Shown piece by piece: positions 57,167 through 64,000 of a stretch of 64,000 nt of DNA. The position numbers and the translations under genes were made by a program. Position 1 is the stretch's first letter, and every line of letters begins with the position of its first letter. Under the pieces are notes generated by a model. It did no database searches. It was not told where the DNA came from and saw only the letters and a program-made list of their open reading frames with translations. The stretch lies in the NCBI RefSeq assembly GCF_013177295.1, contig NZ_CP053642.1, positions 620,001-684,000 of the forward strand, given 5' to 3'. Source of the stretch: Actinomyces marmotae. GTDB lineage: Bacteria; Actinomycetota; Actinomycetes; Actinomycetales; Actinomycetaceae.

Positions 57167-58468
57167 CTACCTAGCCCCGCCGCGCGCCCCCGATTCGGGA
57201 CCGCCGTAGCGCAGCGCCCCCGCCACCCCTAGCGCGCTCAGCCCGACGACGATGAGCCCCACCCCGCCGACGCCGCCGACCGCCGTCGCCCCGTAAGCCG
57301 GATCGAGCATCTGGATCGCCACCGCCGTCGTGATGACCACCATGAGCGCGACCGCCGCGACCTGGGCCCACCGCTCGCGCTGGGAGCGGGCGCGCAGCGC
57401 CGCGATGAGCGAGCTCGCGGTGAAGTACAGTCCCACGAGCACGCTAAGCGCGTCGACCGTGTCCGTGAAGAGCCCCTCGGAGATGAGCAGCAGGCCCGCC
57501 CAGGCCACTGAGGCGGTCGTGACCACCGCCGTCGCCCAGGAGGTCCGCCGCAGGAGGCCCGCCCAGGAGGGGATCTGGCCGGCGTCGGCCATCGCCTCGA
57601 TCCCGCGCGCCGTGGGCACGAGCGTGGAGCCCAGGCTCATGATCGCCGAGGAGACCACCGCGATGCGCACCACCAGATGGCCCGTGACGGGGGTGGGGTC
57701 GACGGCGCTGTACGCCGTCCCGCCGACGGCGAAGAAGCCGATGAGCCCCACCACGGTCAGCGCGGTCACCCGCTGCGGCGCCCCAGCGCTCGTGACCTCG
57801 GTGAGCGCGAAGATCGCGTCGAAGCCCCAGTAGGCGAAGACGGCCAGCAGCACCGCGTGGAACCAGTCAAGGGGAGAGCCGGCCATGGGCGCCAGCCGCA
57901 CCCCGCCCCCGGCCACGAGCCCGGCGCAGACGATCGTCGCCCCCACGCCCGCGATGATCGCCAGGTACTGCAAGGCCGCCATGAGCCGCAGCTCGTAGAG
58001 GTCGATGAGCGCGGCGACGCCGGTGAGCGCCGCCGCCAGGCAGGCCTTGAGCGCCGCTGGGGCGGAGGGGATGAGTAGGTCGGCGGCCACGTGGGCCATC
58101 CCGGAGGTGGCGATGACGCCGGTGGAGGCCAGGCAGAAGCCCGCGAGCCAACCGGTGCGCGGCAGGCGGTGCCGCACCCAGGCGTAGACGCTGCCCTTAT
58201 GCGGGTCTCGGCGGTCGTTGGCGCTCATCCCGGCGGCCACGAGGGCGGCGGGGATCGCCGCGAGCAGGTAGACGGCGGCGGTGCCCGAGCCGACCAGCGC
58301 GGCGATGAGCGGCGCGGTCACCATGATCGAGTACCACGGGGCCGTGGCGGACAGGGCGAGCGCGGTTCCCTGGGCGGTGGTCAGCCGCGGGGCGCTTGCC
58401 CCGGGCCTCCGGGGCCGTTCCTCGCGTCGCCCCCGAGGGGGCGCCGTCGTCGATCCGGGCGCCACCAT
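57167..58468 (-). CDS. APC-superfamily amino acid/polyamine permease
   Basis: A 433-residue, 12-helix APC permease. TM1 region ALALSATAPWYSIMVTAPLI, TM2-3 with RRDPHKGSVYAWVRHRLPR (the usual GG..Y segment is modified), AVFAYWGFDAIFALTEVTSA in TM6, and LGSTLVPTARGIEAMADAGQ in TM8. It is 9 bp downstream of the ATP-grasp synthetase and so belongs to a three-gene unit. Substrate unknown; the synthetase suggests a peptide or polyamine conjugate (inference). Confidence 0.85.
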   Translation of the reverse strand: MVAPGSTTAPPRGRREERPRRPGASAPRLTTAQGTALALSATAPWYSIMVTAPLIAALVGSGTAAVYLLAAIPAALVAAGMSANDRRDPHKGSVYAWVRHRLPRTGWLAGFCLASTGVIATSGMAHVAADLLIPSAPAALKACLAAALTGVAALIDLYELRLMAALQYLAIIAGVGATIVCAGLVAGGGVRLAPMAGSPLDWFHAVLLAVFAYWGFDAIFALTEVTSAGAPQRVTALTVVGLIGFFAVGGTAYSAVDPTPVTGHLVVRIAVVSSAIMSLGSTLVPTARGIEAMADAGQIPSWAGLLRRTSWATAVVTTASVAWAGLLLISEGLFTDTVDALSVLVGLYFTASSLIAALRARSQRERWAQVAAVALMVVITTAVAIQMLDPAYGATAVGGVGGVGLIVVGLSALGVAGALRYGGPESGARGGAR

Positions 58469-58477
58469 CCCCGGCGC

Positions 58478-59728
58478 CTAAAGCCGGATCCGATTGGGCA
58501 CGAACCGGCAGTAGTAGTCCGTGATGGGCCCATCGGACTCGCGGATGCCCAGGCCGTAGCACTCGTCGCCGACCATCCAGGTGCCCAGGACGGGGCGGTT
58601 GTGGAGGTGGTCGGAGCCGGTGAAGTCGGGCAGCGCGCAGAACTCCTGGATGACGTGCCCCTCCACGCCCCAGCCGCCGGGTTGGACGATGTGCCGGCCC
58701 TCCCCATGCAACTCGATGTTCGCGCCCTCGCGGGCGTGAAGAGGCTTGATGACGTACTCGCTCATGCCCATGGTGTCGTGGCGGGCGCGGGCCTCGTCGG
58801 GGTACATGTAGGTGGGGATGAGGTTGGGGTGGTTCGGGTAGAGGTGCCACAGCGCCGCCGACAGCGCCTTGGTGGACAGGAACATCGTCCAGGCGGGCTG
58901 GAACCAGTGGTCCGGCTTGAGCGCGCAGATCGCGGGGCCGAACTCCTCGAACATCATCTCCTCCCACGGGTAGAGCTTGAAGATGGCCTCGAGATGGCGG
59001 TTCTCCCCGTCGGTGAAGCGGGCGGCCTCCCGATCCAGCCCGAGCTGCTTCATCTCCACGAGCATGCCGGTCAGGCCCGCCTGCGTGGCGGTGTCCATGA
59101 GGTAGCTCGTGGTCATGAGGTCCTCGCCGGAGTCGTCGGCGTCGGTGTAGGCGAAGTGGTACATGTGGGGGCGCAGGCCGTGAAGTCCGCCGAGGCGCTC
59201 ATCGATGCGCCCCCACTGGGCGATGAGCTCCTCGTGGATGCCGTTCCACTGGTCGATGCCCGTCAGGCCCTCCTTCAGGTGGACGTCCTCGTGCCAGTAC
59301 CACTGGATGAGGGCGGCTTCCACCAGCCCGGTGGGGGTGTCCGCGTTGTACTCCAGCATCTTCGGCGGGCGCCCGTCATTGCCCGAGTAGATGAGGTCGA
59401 AGCGCGAGTAGAGCGAGGGGTCATCGCGGTCGAGGGAGACCGTGGCGTACTCGATGGCCTCCCTCGGGATGCCCAGGTTGAAGGGGGAGCCGGGCTTGAG
59501 GGATTCCTCGGCGAGGAAGCCGGCCGCGTCCTTGGCCATCATGTGGAGGCTCTCGCTGGTGCGCTCCAGGAGGTTGACCTCGTCCATGGTGAGCTCGTAG
59601 CAGGCGAACTCATTCCAGTAGTTGGTGATGATCCCCGTGGCGGGGTCGGTGGTCTCGGAGAAGACGAGGCCCTGGCGGGCGATGGTGTCGCGCCAGCCGG
59701 GGCGCGGTGAGCATGGGACGCGCAGCAT
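58478..59728 (-). CDS. Glutathionylspermidine-synthase-family ATP-grasp protein
   Basis: A 416-residue ATP-grasp ligase like the C-terminal domain of E. coli Gss and YgiC. Family motifs: GLVFSETTDPATGIITNYWN, FDLIYSGNDGRPPKMLEYNA then DTPTGLVEAALIQWYW, YVIKPLHAREGANIELHGEG (ATP-binding Lys) and HLHNRPVLGTWMVGDECYG. Actinobacteria lack glutathionylspermidine, so the product is a different peptide-amine conjugate. It starts directly after the upstream stop (TGAATG). Confidence 0.9.
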   Translation of the reverse strand: MLRVPCSPRPGWRDTIARQGLVFSETTDPATGIITNYWNEFACYELTMDEVNLLERTSESLHMMAKDAAGFLAEESLKPGSPFNLGIPREAIEYATVSLDRDDPSLYSRFDLIYSGNDGRPPKMLEYNADTPTGLVEAALIQWYWHEDVHLKEGLTGIDQWNGIHEELIAQWGRIDERLGGLHGLRPHMYHFAYTDADDSGEDLMTTSYLMDTATQAGLTGMLVEMKQLGLDREAARFTDGENRHLEAIFKLYPWEEMMFEEFGPAICALKPDHWFQPAWTMFLSTKALSAALWHLYPNHPNLIPTYMYPDEARARHDTMGMSEYVIKPLHAREGANIELHGEGRHIVQPGGWGVEGHVIQEFCALPDFTGSDHLHNRPVLGTWMVGDECYGLGIRESDGPITDYYCRFVPNRIRL

Positions 59729-60154
59729 TCAGGACCCCGATCCGCCCTTGGAGCCGGAGCCGAAGCCCCCGTGACTGGTCTCCGAGCCCCGCGAGTAGGA
59801 GCCCCCCGAGCGCTTGGAGGTGGTGACCTTCCTACTCGACGACGGCTTGGAGCCGTCGTACCCCGAGGGCACTGCCTCGCCGACCCCCGGGGCCCTGACC
59901 GAGGAGCCGCGCGAGATCGGCGCGTAGACCCAGTGGGGTCTCCTCGAGCGGCCGCTCTCGCCGTCGGAGCACTTCTCGTCCTCGATGCGCTGACCCGTGG
60001 CGGGGTCCTTGCAGACCTTGACGTAGTCGGCGTCGGTGTTGCCGTCGTCGGACTTCTCGGGGGCGCAGCCATGCATCCCCCCGATCCACAGCGCCGCCGC
60101 CGCGGCTGTGACGGCGGATACGACGACTCTTCGGCCTCGGCCCCTGGCGTGCAT
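59729..60154 (-). CDS. Putative lipoprotein with Ser/Gly-rich tail, YgiB-like context
   Basis: A 141-residue protein. A basic n-region and hydrophobic segment (VVVSAVTAAAAALWIGGMHG) end at Cys29, so it is probably exported and perhaps lipid-modified (the lipobox is imperfect). Mature region: VCKDPATGQRIEDEKCSDGE with Cys pair, RPHWVYAPISRGSSVRAPGV, and a Ser/Gly-rich tail. A small exported protein next to a YgiC-type ligase recalls the ygiBC pair of enterobacteria (inference). GGAAGAGCG precedes the start at 60154. Confidence 0.72.
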   Translation of the reverse strand: MHARGRGRRVVVSAVTAAAAALWIGGMHGCAPEKSDDGNTDADYVKVCKDPATGQRIEDEKCSDGESGRSRRPHWVYAPISRGSSVRAPGVGEAVPSGYDGSKPSSSRKVTTSKRSGGSYSRGSETSHGGFGSGSKGGSGS

Positions 60155-60599
60155 CGCTCTTCCTTCCCGCGCCGCGCCGGGCAGGGGCGCCGTGCCGGGC
60201 AGGGGCGCGGCGCCGATGGGCGCGGTCGCCAGCCTAGGGCCGCCGGGCGCCGTCGACAACGGCTGTTCCACGGCAGCGCTCCCCATCGTCTCGCATCGTC
60301 CCCATCGCCCCCATCGCCCCGCCCGCGGGGGCGCCCCGCTGGGCGCCGCGCCTCATCTGCTACCCCAACCCGCCCTCCACGCGGGGGGGGCGGGCGGCTC
60401 GGCCCGCGGCGTGGCTGGGCTGGCACCGGACGGGACCCGACCCGCCCCCGCGCGGGGGGGCGCCCGGTCTCGCTCGTGATTTCGACCGGTCTCGCGCGAC
60501 CCGACCCCCCGCGCGGGGGCGCCCCGCGCCGGTCGGGGTGGGCGCGGGGCGCTAGGGAGTGGGGAGGAGGGCTCCCGGGCGGGAGTCGTCGTGGGAGGC
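60155..60599. other. Intergenic region with low complexity and an R1 copy
   Basis: About 445 bp of extremely GC-rich DNA with runs of C and G, CGCCCCGC-type inverted repeats and one R1 element near 60463-60495. No credible gene was seen. Confidence 0.55.
60463..60495. repeat. R1 iterated repeat, two copies (inverted orientation)
   Basis: Two CCGGTCTCGC units separated by TCGTGATTTCGA. It lies 105 bp past the rpmJ stop, at the 3' end of the ribosomal operon. Confidence 0.7.
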
Positions 60600-60722
60600 T
60601 CAGCCCTGGCGGGCCTTGAGGCGCGGGTTCTTCTTGTTGATGACGTAGGTGTGGCCGCGGCGGCGCACCACCTTCGAGCCCGGCTGCTTGGCCAGGGAGC
60701 GGATCGAGGCGCGGACCTTCAT
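60600..60722 (-). CDS. rpmJ: Ribosomal protein bL36, Cys-less (zinc-independent) paralogue
   Basis: A 40-residue protein, [20 protein letters not shown] at the N-terminus and [11 protein letters not shown] at the end. The C..C..C..H zinc ribbon of standard bL36 is absent, so this is the zinc-independent form that replaces it under zinc starvation. Last gene of the operon, 2 bp after rpmE2. Confidence 0.93.
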   Translation of the reverse strand: MKVRASIRSLAKQPGSKVVRRRGHTYVINKKNPRLKARQG

Positions 60723-60724
60723 GC

Positions 60725-60994
60725 TCAGGCCTCCTTCTTCGTGGGGCGGGTGCGCTTGCCGTAGCGGCGCTCGAACTTCTCCACGCGGCCGGCCGTGTCC
60801 AGGATGCGGCCCTTGCCGGTCCAGAACGGGTGGGAGGCGCTGGAGACCTCGACGTCGACGACGGGGTAGGTATTGCCGTCCTCCCACTCGATGGTCTCGG
60901 CGGAGGTCATGGTCGAGCGGGTCAGGAAGGCGAAGTCCGCGCTCTTGTCGCGGAAGACGATGGGATGGTAATCGGGGTGGATTCCAGGTCTCAT
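60725..60994 (-). CDS. rpmE2: Ribosomal protein bL31 type B (zinc-independent)
   Basis: An 89-residue protein, beginning [20 protein letters not shown] and containing [20 protein letters not shown]. It lacks the CxxC pair of type A bL31. Member of the zinc-starvation operon. Confidence 0.94.
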   Translation of the reverse strand: MRPGIHPDYHPIVFRDKSADFAFLTRSTMTSAETIEWEDGNTYPVVDVEVSSASHPFWTGKGRILDTAGRVEKFERRYGKRTRPTKKEA

Positions 60995-61007
60995 GATGTG
61001 CTCCTTG

Positions 61008-61313
61008 TCACCAGGACGACTTGACGATGCCGGGCAGCTCGCCGCGCGAGGCCATCTCGCGGAATCTCACTCGGGAGGTCCCGGTGACGCGCAGGTAGCC
61101 GCGCGGGCGCCCGTCGACGGCGTCCCGGTTGCGCACTCGCGTGGGGGAGGCGTCGCGGGGCAGGGCGTGCAGCGCGGCCATGGCGGCCTCGCGCTCGACG
61201 GCGCTCAGGTGCGGGTTGACGCTGGCTCTCTTGAGCTCGGCGCGGCGCTCGGCGTAGCGGGCGACGACGGCGCGGCGGCGCTTGTCCGCGGCGATCTTGG
61301 AGTTCTTGGCCAT
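61008..61313 (-). CDS. rpsN: Ribosomal protein uS14, zinc-independent form
   Basis: A 101-residue long-form uS14, [20 protein letters not shown] at the N-terminus and [20 protein letters not shown] at the end. The zinc-binding cysteines of short uS14 are absent. Its start overlaps the rpmG stop. Confidence 0.94.
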   Translation of the reverse strand: MAKNSKIAADKRRRAVVARYAERRAELKRASVNPHLSAVEREAAMAALHALPRDASPTRVRNRDAVDGRPRGYLRVTGTSRVRFREMASRGELPGIVKSSW

Positions 61314-61483
61314 CAGCGGGACTCCTTGAACTCGACGTGGCGGCGCACCACGGGGTCGAACTTGCGCAGCACGAGGCGGTCGGGGGTGTTGCGGCGGTTC
61401 TTGCGGGTGACGTAGGTGAAGCCCGTGCCCGCGGTGGACACCATCTTGATGATGGGGCGCAGGTCCTTGGCGGTCTTGCTCAT
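61313..61483 (-). CDS. rpmG: Ribosomal protein bL33, zinc-independent form
   Basis: A 56-residue protein, [20 protein letters not shown] then [20 protein letters not shown]. The two CxxC pairs of zinc-binding bL33 are absent. It overlaps rpmB by ATGA upstream and rpsN by 1 bp downstream. Short enough to be missed by length filters. Confidence 0.93.
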   Translation of the reverse strand: MSKTAKDLRPIIKMVSTAGTGFTYVTRKNRRNTPDRLVLRKFDPVVRRHVEFKESR

Positions 61484-61719
61484 CGCAACTTCTCCCCTCG
61501 GGCGAGCATGTCGGCCACGACGGCGTCGATGCCCTTCTTATCGATGGTCTTGATCCCGCGCGCGCTCACGGTCAGCGTGATGGTGCGCCCGAGCGAGGGC
61601 GCCCAGTAGCGCTTGCGCTGGAGGTTGGGGTCCCAGCGCCGGTTCGTGCGGCGGTGGGAGTGGGAGACGGACTTGCCGAAGACCGGCCGGGCTCCCGTGA
61701 CTTGGCAGTAGGTGGTCAT
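61480..61719 (-). CDS. rpmB: Ribosomal protein bL28
   Basis: A 79-residue protein with [20 protein letters not shown] then [18 protein letters not shown]. First gene of the zinc-starvation operon, with a Zur box 18 bp upstream of its start at 61719. An upstream ATG at 61755 would run through that box. Confidence 0.93.
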   Translation of the reverse strand: MTTYCQVTGARPVFGKSVSHSHRRTNRRWDPNLQRKRYWAPSLGRTITLTVSARGIKTIDKKGIDAVVADMLARGEKLR

Positions 61720-61736
61720 GGGTGCAGTATTGGGAT

Positions 61737-61751
61737 TGAATCTCATTACCG
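61737..61751. promoter_or_regulatory. Zur box between rpmB and the CobW-like gene
   Basis: On the minus strand CGGTAATGAGATTCA matches 13 of 15 positions of the actinobacterial Zur consensus TGRNAATGRNTNTCA. It lies between two divergent starts (61719 and 61768), so Zur could repress both in zinc-replete cells. Confidence 0.75.
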
Positions 61752-61767
61752 TCAAGTTGGAGCCCTC

Positions 61768-63021
61768 ATGACTCTCGACTCATCCCGGCCGGGGGCGGAC
61801 CGGCCCTCCTCCCGCGGCCCCCACGCGGGCCCTCACACGGGCGCTCACCGCGGCCCCCACGCGGGCGCCGGCCATCGGATCGCCCTCATCAGCGCCGTCG
61901 ATCCCGCTCTGCTGGACCTGGCGGCCCTCAGCCTCCACGGCGAGGACGCCCTCGTCATCGCCGCCACGATCCACCCCGATCAGGGAGACAACGGCGTCAT
62001 CAGACTGTCCTCGACCGGCTCGCAGGCCCCCGACGGCGAGTCCTCCCCGGCGCTCGCCGAGCCCGCCGTGCTCGACGTCGACATGCCCACGTCCTGCCCC
62101 ACCTGCTCCCTGCGCGAAGTGCTCCTCGCCGTGGCCGAGGACCGCGCCGACGACGAGCCGAACGGTGTCACCGTCATCCTCCTGCCCCCGGCGATCGAGA
62201 TCGTCCACCTCGTGCCGCGCTTGGCGGAGGAGCTTGAGTCGGTTGCGGGCGTCGCGCTCGCGGGTGTCGCCCACGCGGTTCTCACCGCCACCGCCGTCGA
62301 CGAGATCCTCACCCACATCCCGCTGGCTGACCGAGGCCTGGCCTGGGGCGAGGGCGACCCCCGCTGCACCGGCGAGGTCCACATGCTGGGGCTCGGCTAC
62401 GCCGACGTCATCATCGCGGTGGGGGAGGAGGGTGCGGGCGCGGACCTCGTCGAGCACCTGCGCGCCCACGACGCGCTCCTCCTACCCGGATTCGACGCGC
62501 CGGTCCTCGACGCCCTCCTGTCGGTGCGCCATGACGCTCGCGCCGCCGTCGCCCGGGTCCACCCCGCCTCCACCCGCGCCTGGGGAGGGCCGGTGGAGCA
62601 CGGCGTGCGCACTCTCGATCTGGCCTCCGACCGGCCCTTCCATCCCGAGCGGCTGCGCGAGCTCGTCGCCGACCTCGCCGGGGCGGGCATGTGTGCGCGC
62701 GGCTGCTTCTGGCTGCCCAGCCGACCCGGGCGCGTCTGCGCATGGGAGGTCGCCGGCGGTGCCGTCACCGTTGGTGACGCCGGCAGCTGGGACGAGGCGC
62801 CCGCCCCCTGGGGTGAGGAGGAGGCGCCGAAGGCGGGAGCGGGCGGGCTTGTCGGCCCGCGCTGCCACCTGGTGGTCACCGGCATCGCCGACGACGCCGC
62901 CTGCGAGCGCGTGCGCGAGGCCTTCTCCCGCATCCTGCTCCGGCCCGACGAGTTCGTGACGGCCCTAGCCTGGAGCGGCCCCGACGGCGATGCCATGGAC
63001 GACTGGTTCGGCGGCGACTGA
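61768..63021 (+). CDS. CobW-like protein lacking a P-loop, zinc-starvation set
   Basis: A 417-residue protein with CobW/COG0523 architecture but an altered N-terminus. The expected GxxGxGKT P-loop is absent ([20 protein letters not shown] in its place), while [19 protein letters not shown] retains a CxxC motif where CobW has its metal-binding CxCC. The C-terminal CobW domain is visible ([37 protein letters not shown]). A homologous gene neighbours the Cys-less ribosomal genes in mycobacteria and is reported as a ribosome-hibernation recruitment factor (Mrf); this gene may be its counterpart (inference). Confidence 0.8.
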   Translation: MTLDSSRPGADRPSSRGPHAGPHTGAHRGPHAGAGHRIALISAVDPALLDLAALSLHGEDALVIAATIHPDQGDNGVIRLSSTGSQAPDGESSPALAEPAVLDVDMPTSCPTCSLREVLLAVAEDRADDEPNGVTVILLPPAIEIVHLVPRLAEELESVAGVALAGVAHAVLTATAVDEILTHIPLADRGLAWGEGDPRCTGEVHMLGLGYADVIIAVGEEGAGADLVEHLRAHDALLLPGFDAPVLDALLSVRHDARAAVARVHPASTRAWGGPVEHGVRTLDLASDRPFHPERLRELVADLAGAGMCARGCFWLPSRPGRVCAWEVAGGAVTVGDAGSWDEAPAPWGEEEAPKAGAGGLVGPRCHLVVTGIADDAACERVREAFSRILLRPDEFVTALAWSGPDGDAMDDWFGGD

Positions 63022-63719
63022 GGGGCGCGGGTGCGGCGGGGCGGCGGGTGCGGTGGGTGCGGCGGGTGCCGCTCGCGCTGAGAGGTGCGGTTTGCACTGG
63101 GAGGTGCGGTTTGCGCCCACTGGTGCGGGCAGGACGCTCCACTCGGTGGAAATCGCACCGCTCGGGGTAGGAAGCGCCGGTCGACTGGCGTGCCGCCACC
63201 CGCTACCCGCCGCCCGCCGTGCCGCCGCTTCTTCGGCGTCGTCGCGCGCTGGCGGGTGCGGCTGGCACTGAGAGGTGCGGCTGGCACTGAGAGGTGCGGT
63301 TTGCGCCCACTGGTGCGGGCAGGACGCTCCACTCGGTGGAAATGGCACCGCTCGGGGTGGATGGCGCCAGTCGATCGCCGTGCCGCCGCTTCCCACCTGC
63401 CGTTTCCTCGGTGTCGCCGTGCGCTGGCGGGTGCGGTTTGCACTGAGAGGTGCGGCTGGCACTGGGAGGTGCGGTTTGCGCCCACTGGTGCGGGCAGGAC
63501 GCTCCACTCGGTGGAAATCGCACCACTCGGGGTAGGAGGCGCCCACCGCCCACCGCCCGCCACCCACCGCCCACCGCCCGCCACCCGCCGCGCCGTCGCC
63601 CACCACCCGCCGCGCCGCCGCCCGCCACCCGCCGCGCCGTCGCCCGCCACCCGCCGCGCCGTCGCCCGCTACCCGCCGCGCCGCCGCCCGCCGCGCCGCC
63701 GGGCGCGATAGGGTATGGC
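63022..63719. other. Intergenic stretch between the CobW-like gene and the glyA leader
   Basis: About 700 bp holding three R2 copies and then 170 bp of CCGCC/CACCGCC low-complexity sequence. Long frames cross it on both strands but encode repeated peptides from R2 and no known family. Confidence 0.6.
63080..63535. repeat. R2 dispersed element, three direct copies
   Basis: Three copies of GAGGTGCGGTTTGCGCCC-ACTGGTGCGGGCAGGACGCT-CCACTCGGTGGAAAT-type sequence, with the CTGGTGCGGGCAGGACGC core at about 63120, 63310 and 63486. Extra GAGGTGCGG half-units lie between. Related to the copy at 50401-50500. Confidence 0.8.
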
Positions 63720-63793
63720 CGTCGCGACTGGCGCCGGGTGGATCACCACCGGGGAGCGGCATGACACGCAGATCCGGGGTCGCCCGCCTGGGC
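63720..63793 (+). promoter_or_regulatory. ZTP (pfl) riboswitch before glyA
   Basis: The sequence carries the conserved blocks of the pfl motif: GTCGCGACTGGCGCCGGGTG, then GGATCACCACCGGGGAGCGG, and after a variable hairpin CGCCCGCCTGGGC. The aptamer binds ZTP/ZMP (the AICAR form) and reports folate stress. It is known to control one-carbon genes such as glyA, folD and purH. A CCGCGG-8nt-CCGCGG hairpin (63793-63812) and a GCGCG hairpin follow as a candidate expression platform. Confidence 0.87.
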
Positions 63794-63846
63794 CGCGGAT
63801 CGCCCGCCGCGGCGCGCACGCGCGCCCGAGTACCCGCAGGAGAAGC

Positions 63847-64000
63847 ATGACCGCCCCAGCCACCGTCTCCCTCAACAACCTCCCCCTGGCCGAGCTCGAC
63901 CCCGAGATCGCTGCCGTCCTGGACGGCGAGCTCGACCGCCAGCGCGGAACGCTCGAGATGATCGCCTCTGAGAACTTCGTGCCCCGCGCTGTCCTCCAGG
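63847..64000 (+). CDS. glyA: Serine hydroxymethyltransferase (GlyA), cut by window edge
   Basis: The first 51 codons are visible: [20 protein letters not shown] followed by [20 protein letters not shown], the standard GlyA N-terminus. The enzyme interconverts serine and glycine with THF. GCAGGAGAAGC precedes the ATG, and a ZTP riboswitch lies in the leader. Confidence 0.95.
   Translation, partial: MTAPATVSLNNLPLAELDPEIAAVLDGELDRQRGTLEMIASENFVPRAVLQ

Noticed and set aside
62397-63819. Long minus-strand frames with repeated peptides over the 63.0-63.6 kb region
   Set aside because: The repeated peptides are translations of the R2 element, and the frames run into the antisense of the CobW-like gene; no start or ribosome-binding site.

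Overview
The window is very GC-rich chromosomal DNA from an actinobacterium, most likely an oral-type Actinomyces or close relative. The basis is the high GC content, the gene order tsaC-wecA-atpI-like-atpBEFHAGDC-DUF2550 followed downstream by nucS (mismatch endonuclease NucS is an actinobacterial/archaeal marker), a zinc-independent (Cys-less) ribosomal protein operon, a sialidase, and many sugar regulators. The genus is an inference; no rRNA or tRNA gene is visible.

Positions 1-27500 hold a large myo-inositol (cyclitol) utilisation locus. It encodes a complete IolG-IolE-IolD-IolB-IolC-aldolase-IolA route plus duplicated parts: four Gfo/Idh/MocA dehydrogenases, three TIM-barrel isomerase/dehydratase proteins, two sugar-porter MFS transporters, a third degenerate MFS protein, a transaldolase, a zinc alcohol dehydrogenase, three LacI-type regulators and one GntR/UTRA regulator. 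A 12-bp palindrome, consensus TTGTCNNGACAA, recurs at eight intergenic sites in front of these genes and ties them, together with a small membrane protein gene at 27.3 kb, into one probable regulon. The GntR protein at 11.4-12.2 kb is the best candidate for the regulator.

Positions 27.7-36.5 kb hold guaA, a gene-poor stretch with relics of an aldo/keto reductase and a LuxR-type regulator, an intact aldo/keto reductase, a hydrolase, a DJ-1 protein, and a PspC/toast-rack membrane protein. The last is divergent from a PspC-histidine kinase fusion and its response regulator (36.7-38.9 kb). A sialidase-like protein follows, then tsaC, wecA and the ATP synthase operon (40-50.3 kb).

Positions 50.3-60.2 kb hold an ISL3 transposase relic, a membrane acyltransferase-like protein, a methyltransferase, nucS, a winged-helix relic, nagA, purU, and a lipoprotein-like/ATP-grasp/APC-permease cluster. 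Positions 60.6-63.0 kb hold the zinc-starvation ribosomal operon (rpmB-rpmG-rpsN-rpmE2-rpmJ), divergent from a CobW-like protein, with a good Zur box between them. The right edge holds the start of glyA behind a ZTP (pfl) riboswitch.

Two dispersed repeat families stand out. R1 is a 22-bp iterated unit (GAGACCGGTCGAAA plus 8 bp) at six loci, each at the 3' end of a transcription unit and several folding into long perfect hairpins. R2 is an element of about 100 bp, present once at 50.4 kb and three times at 63.1-63.5 kb.
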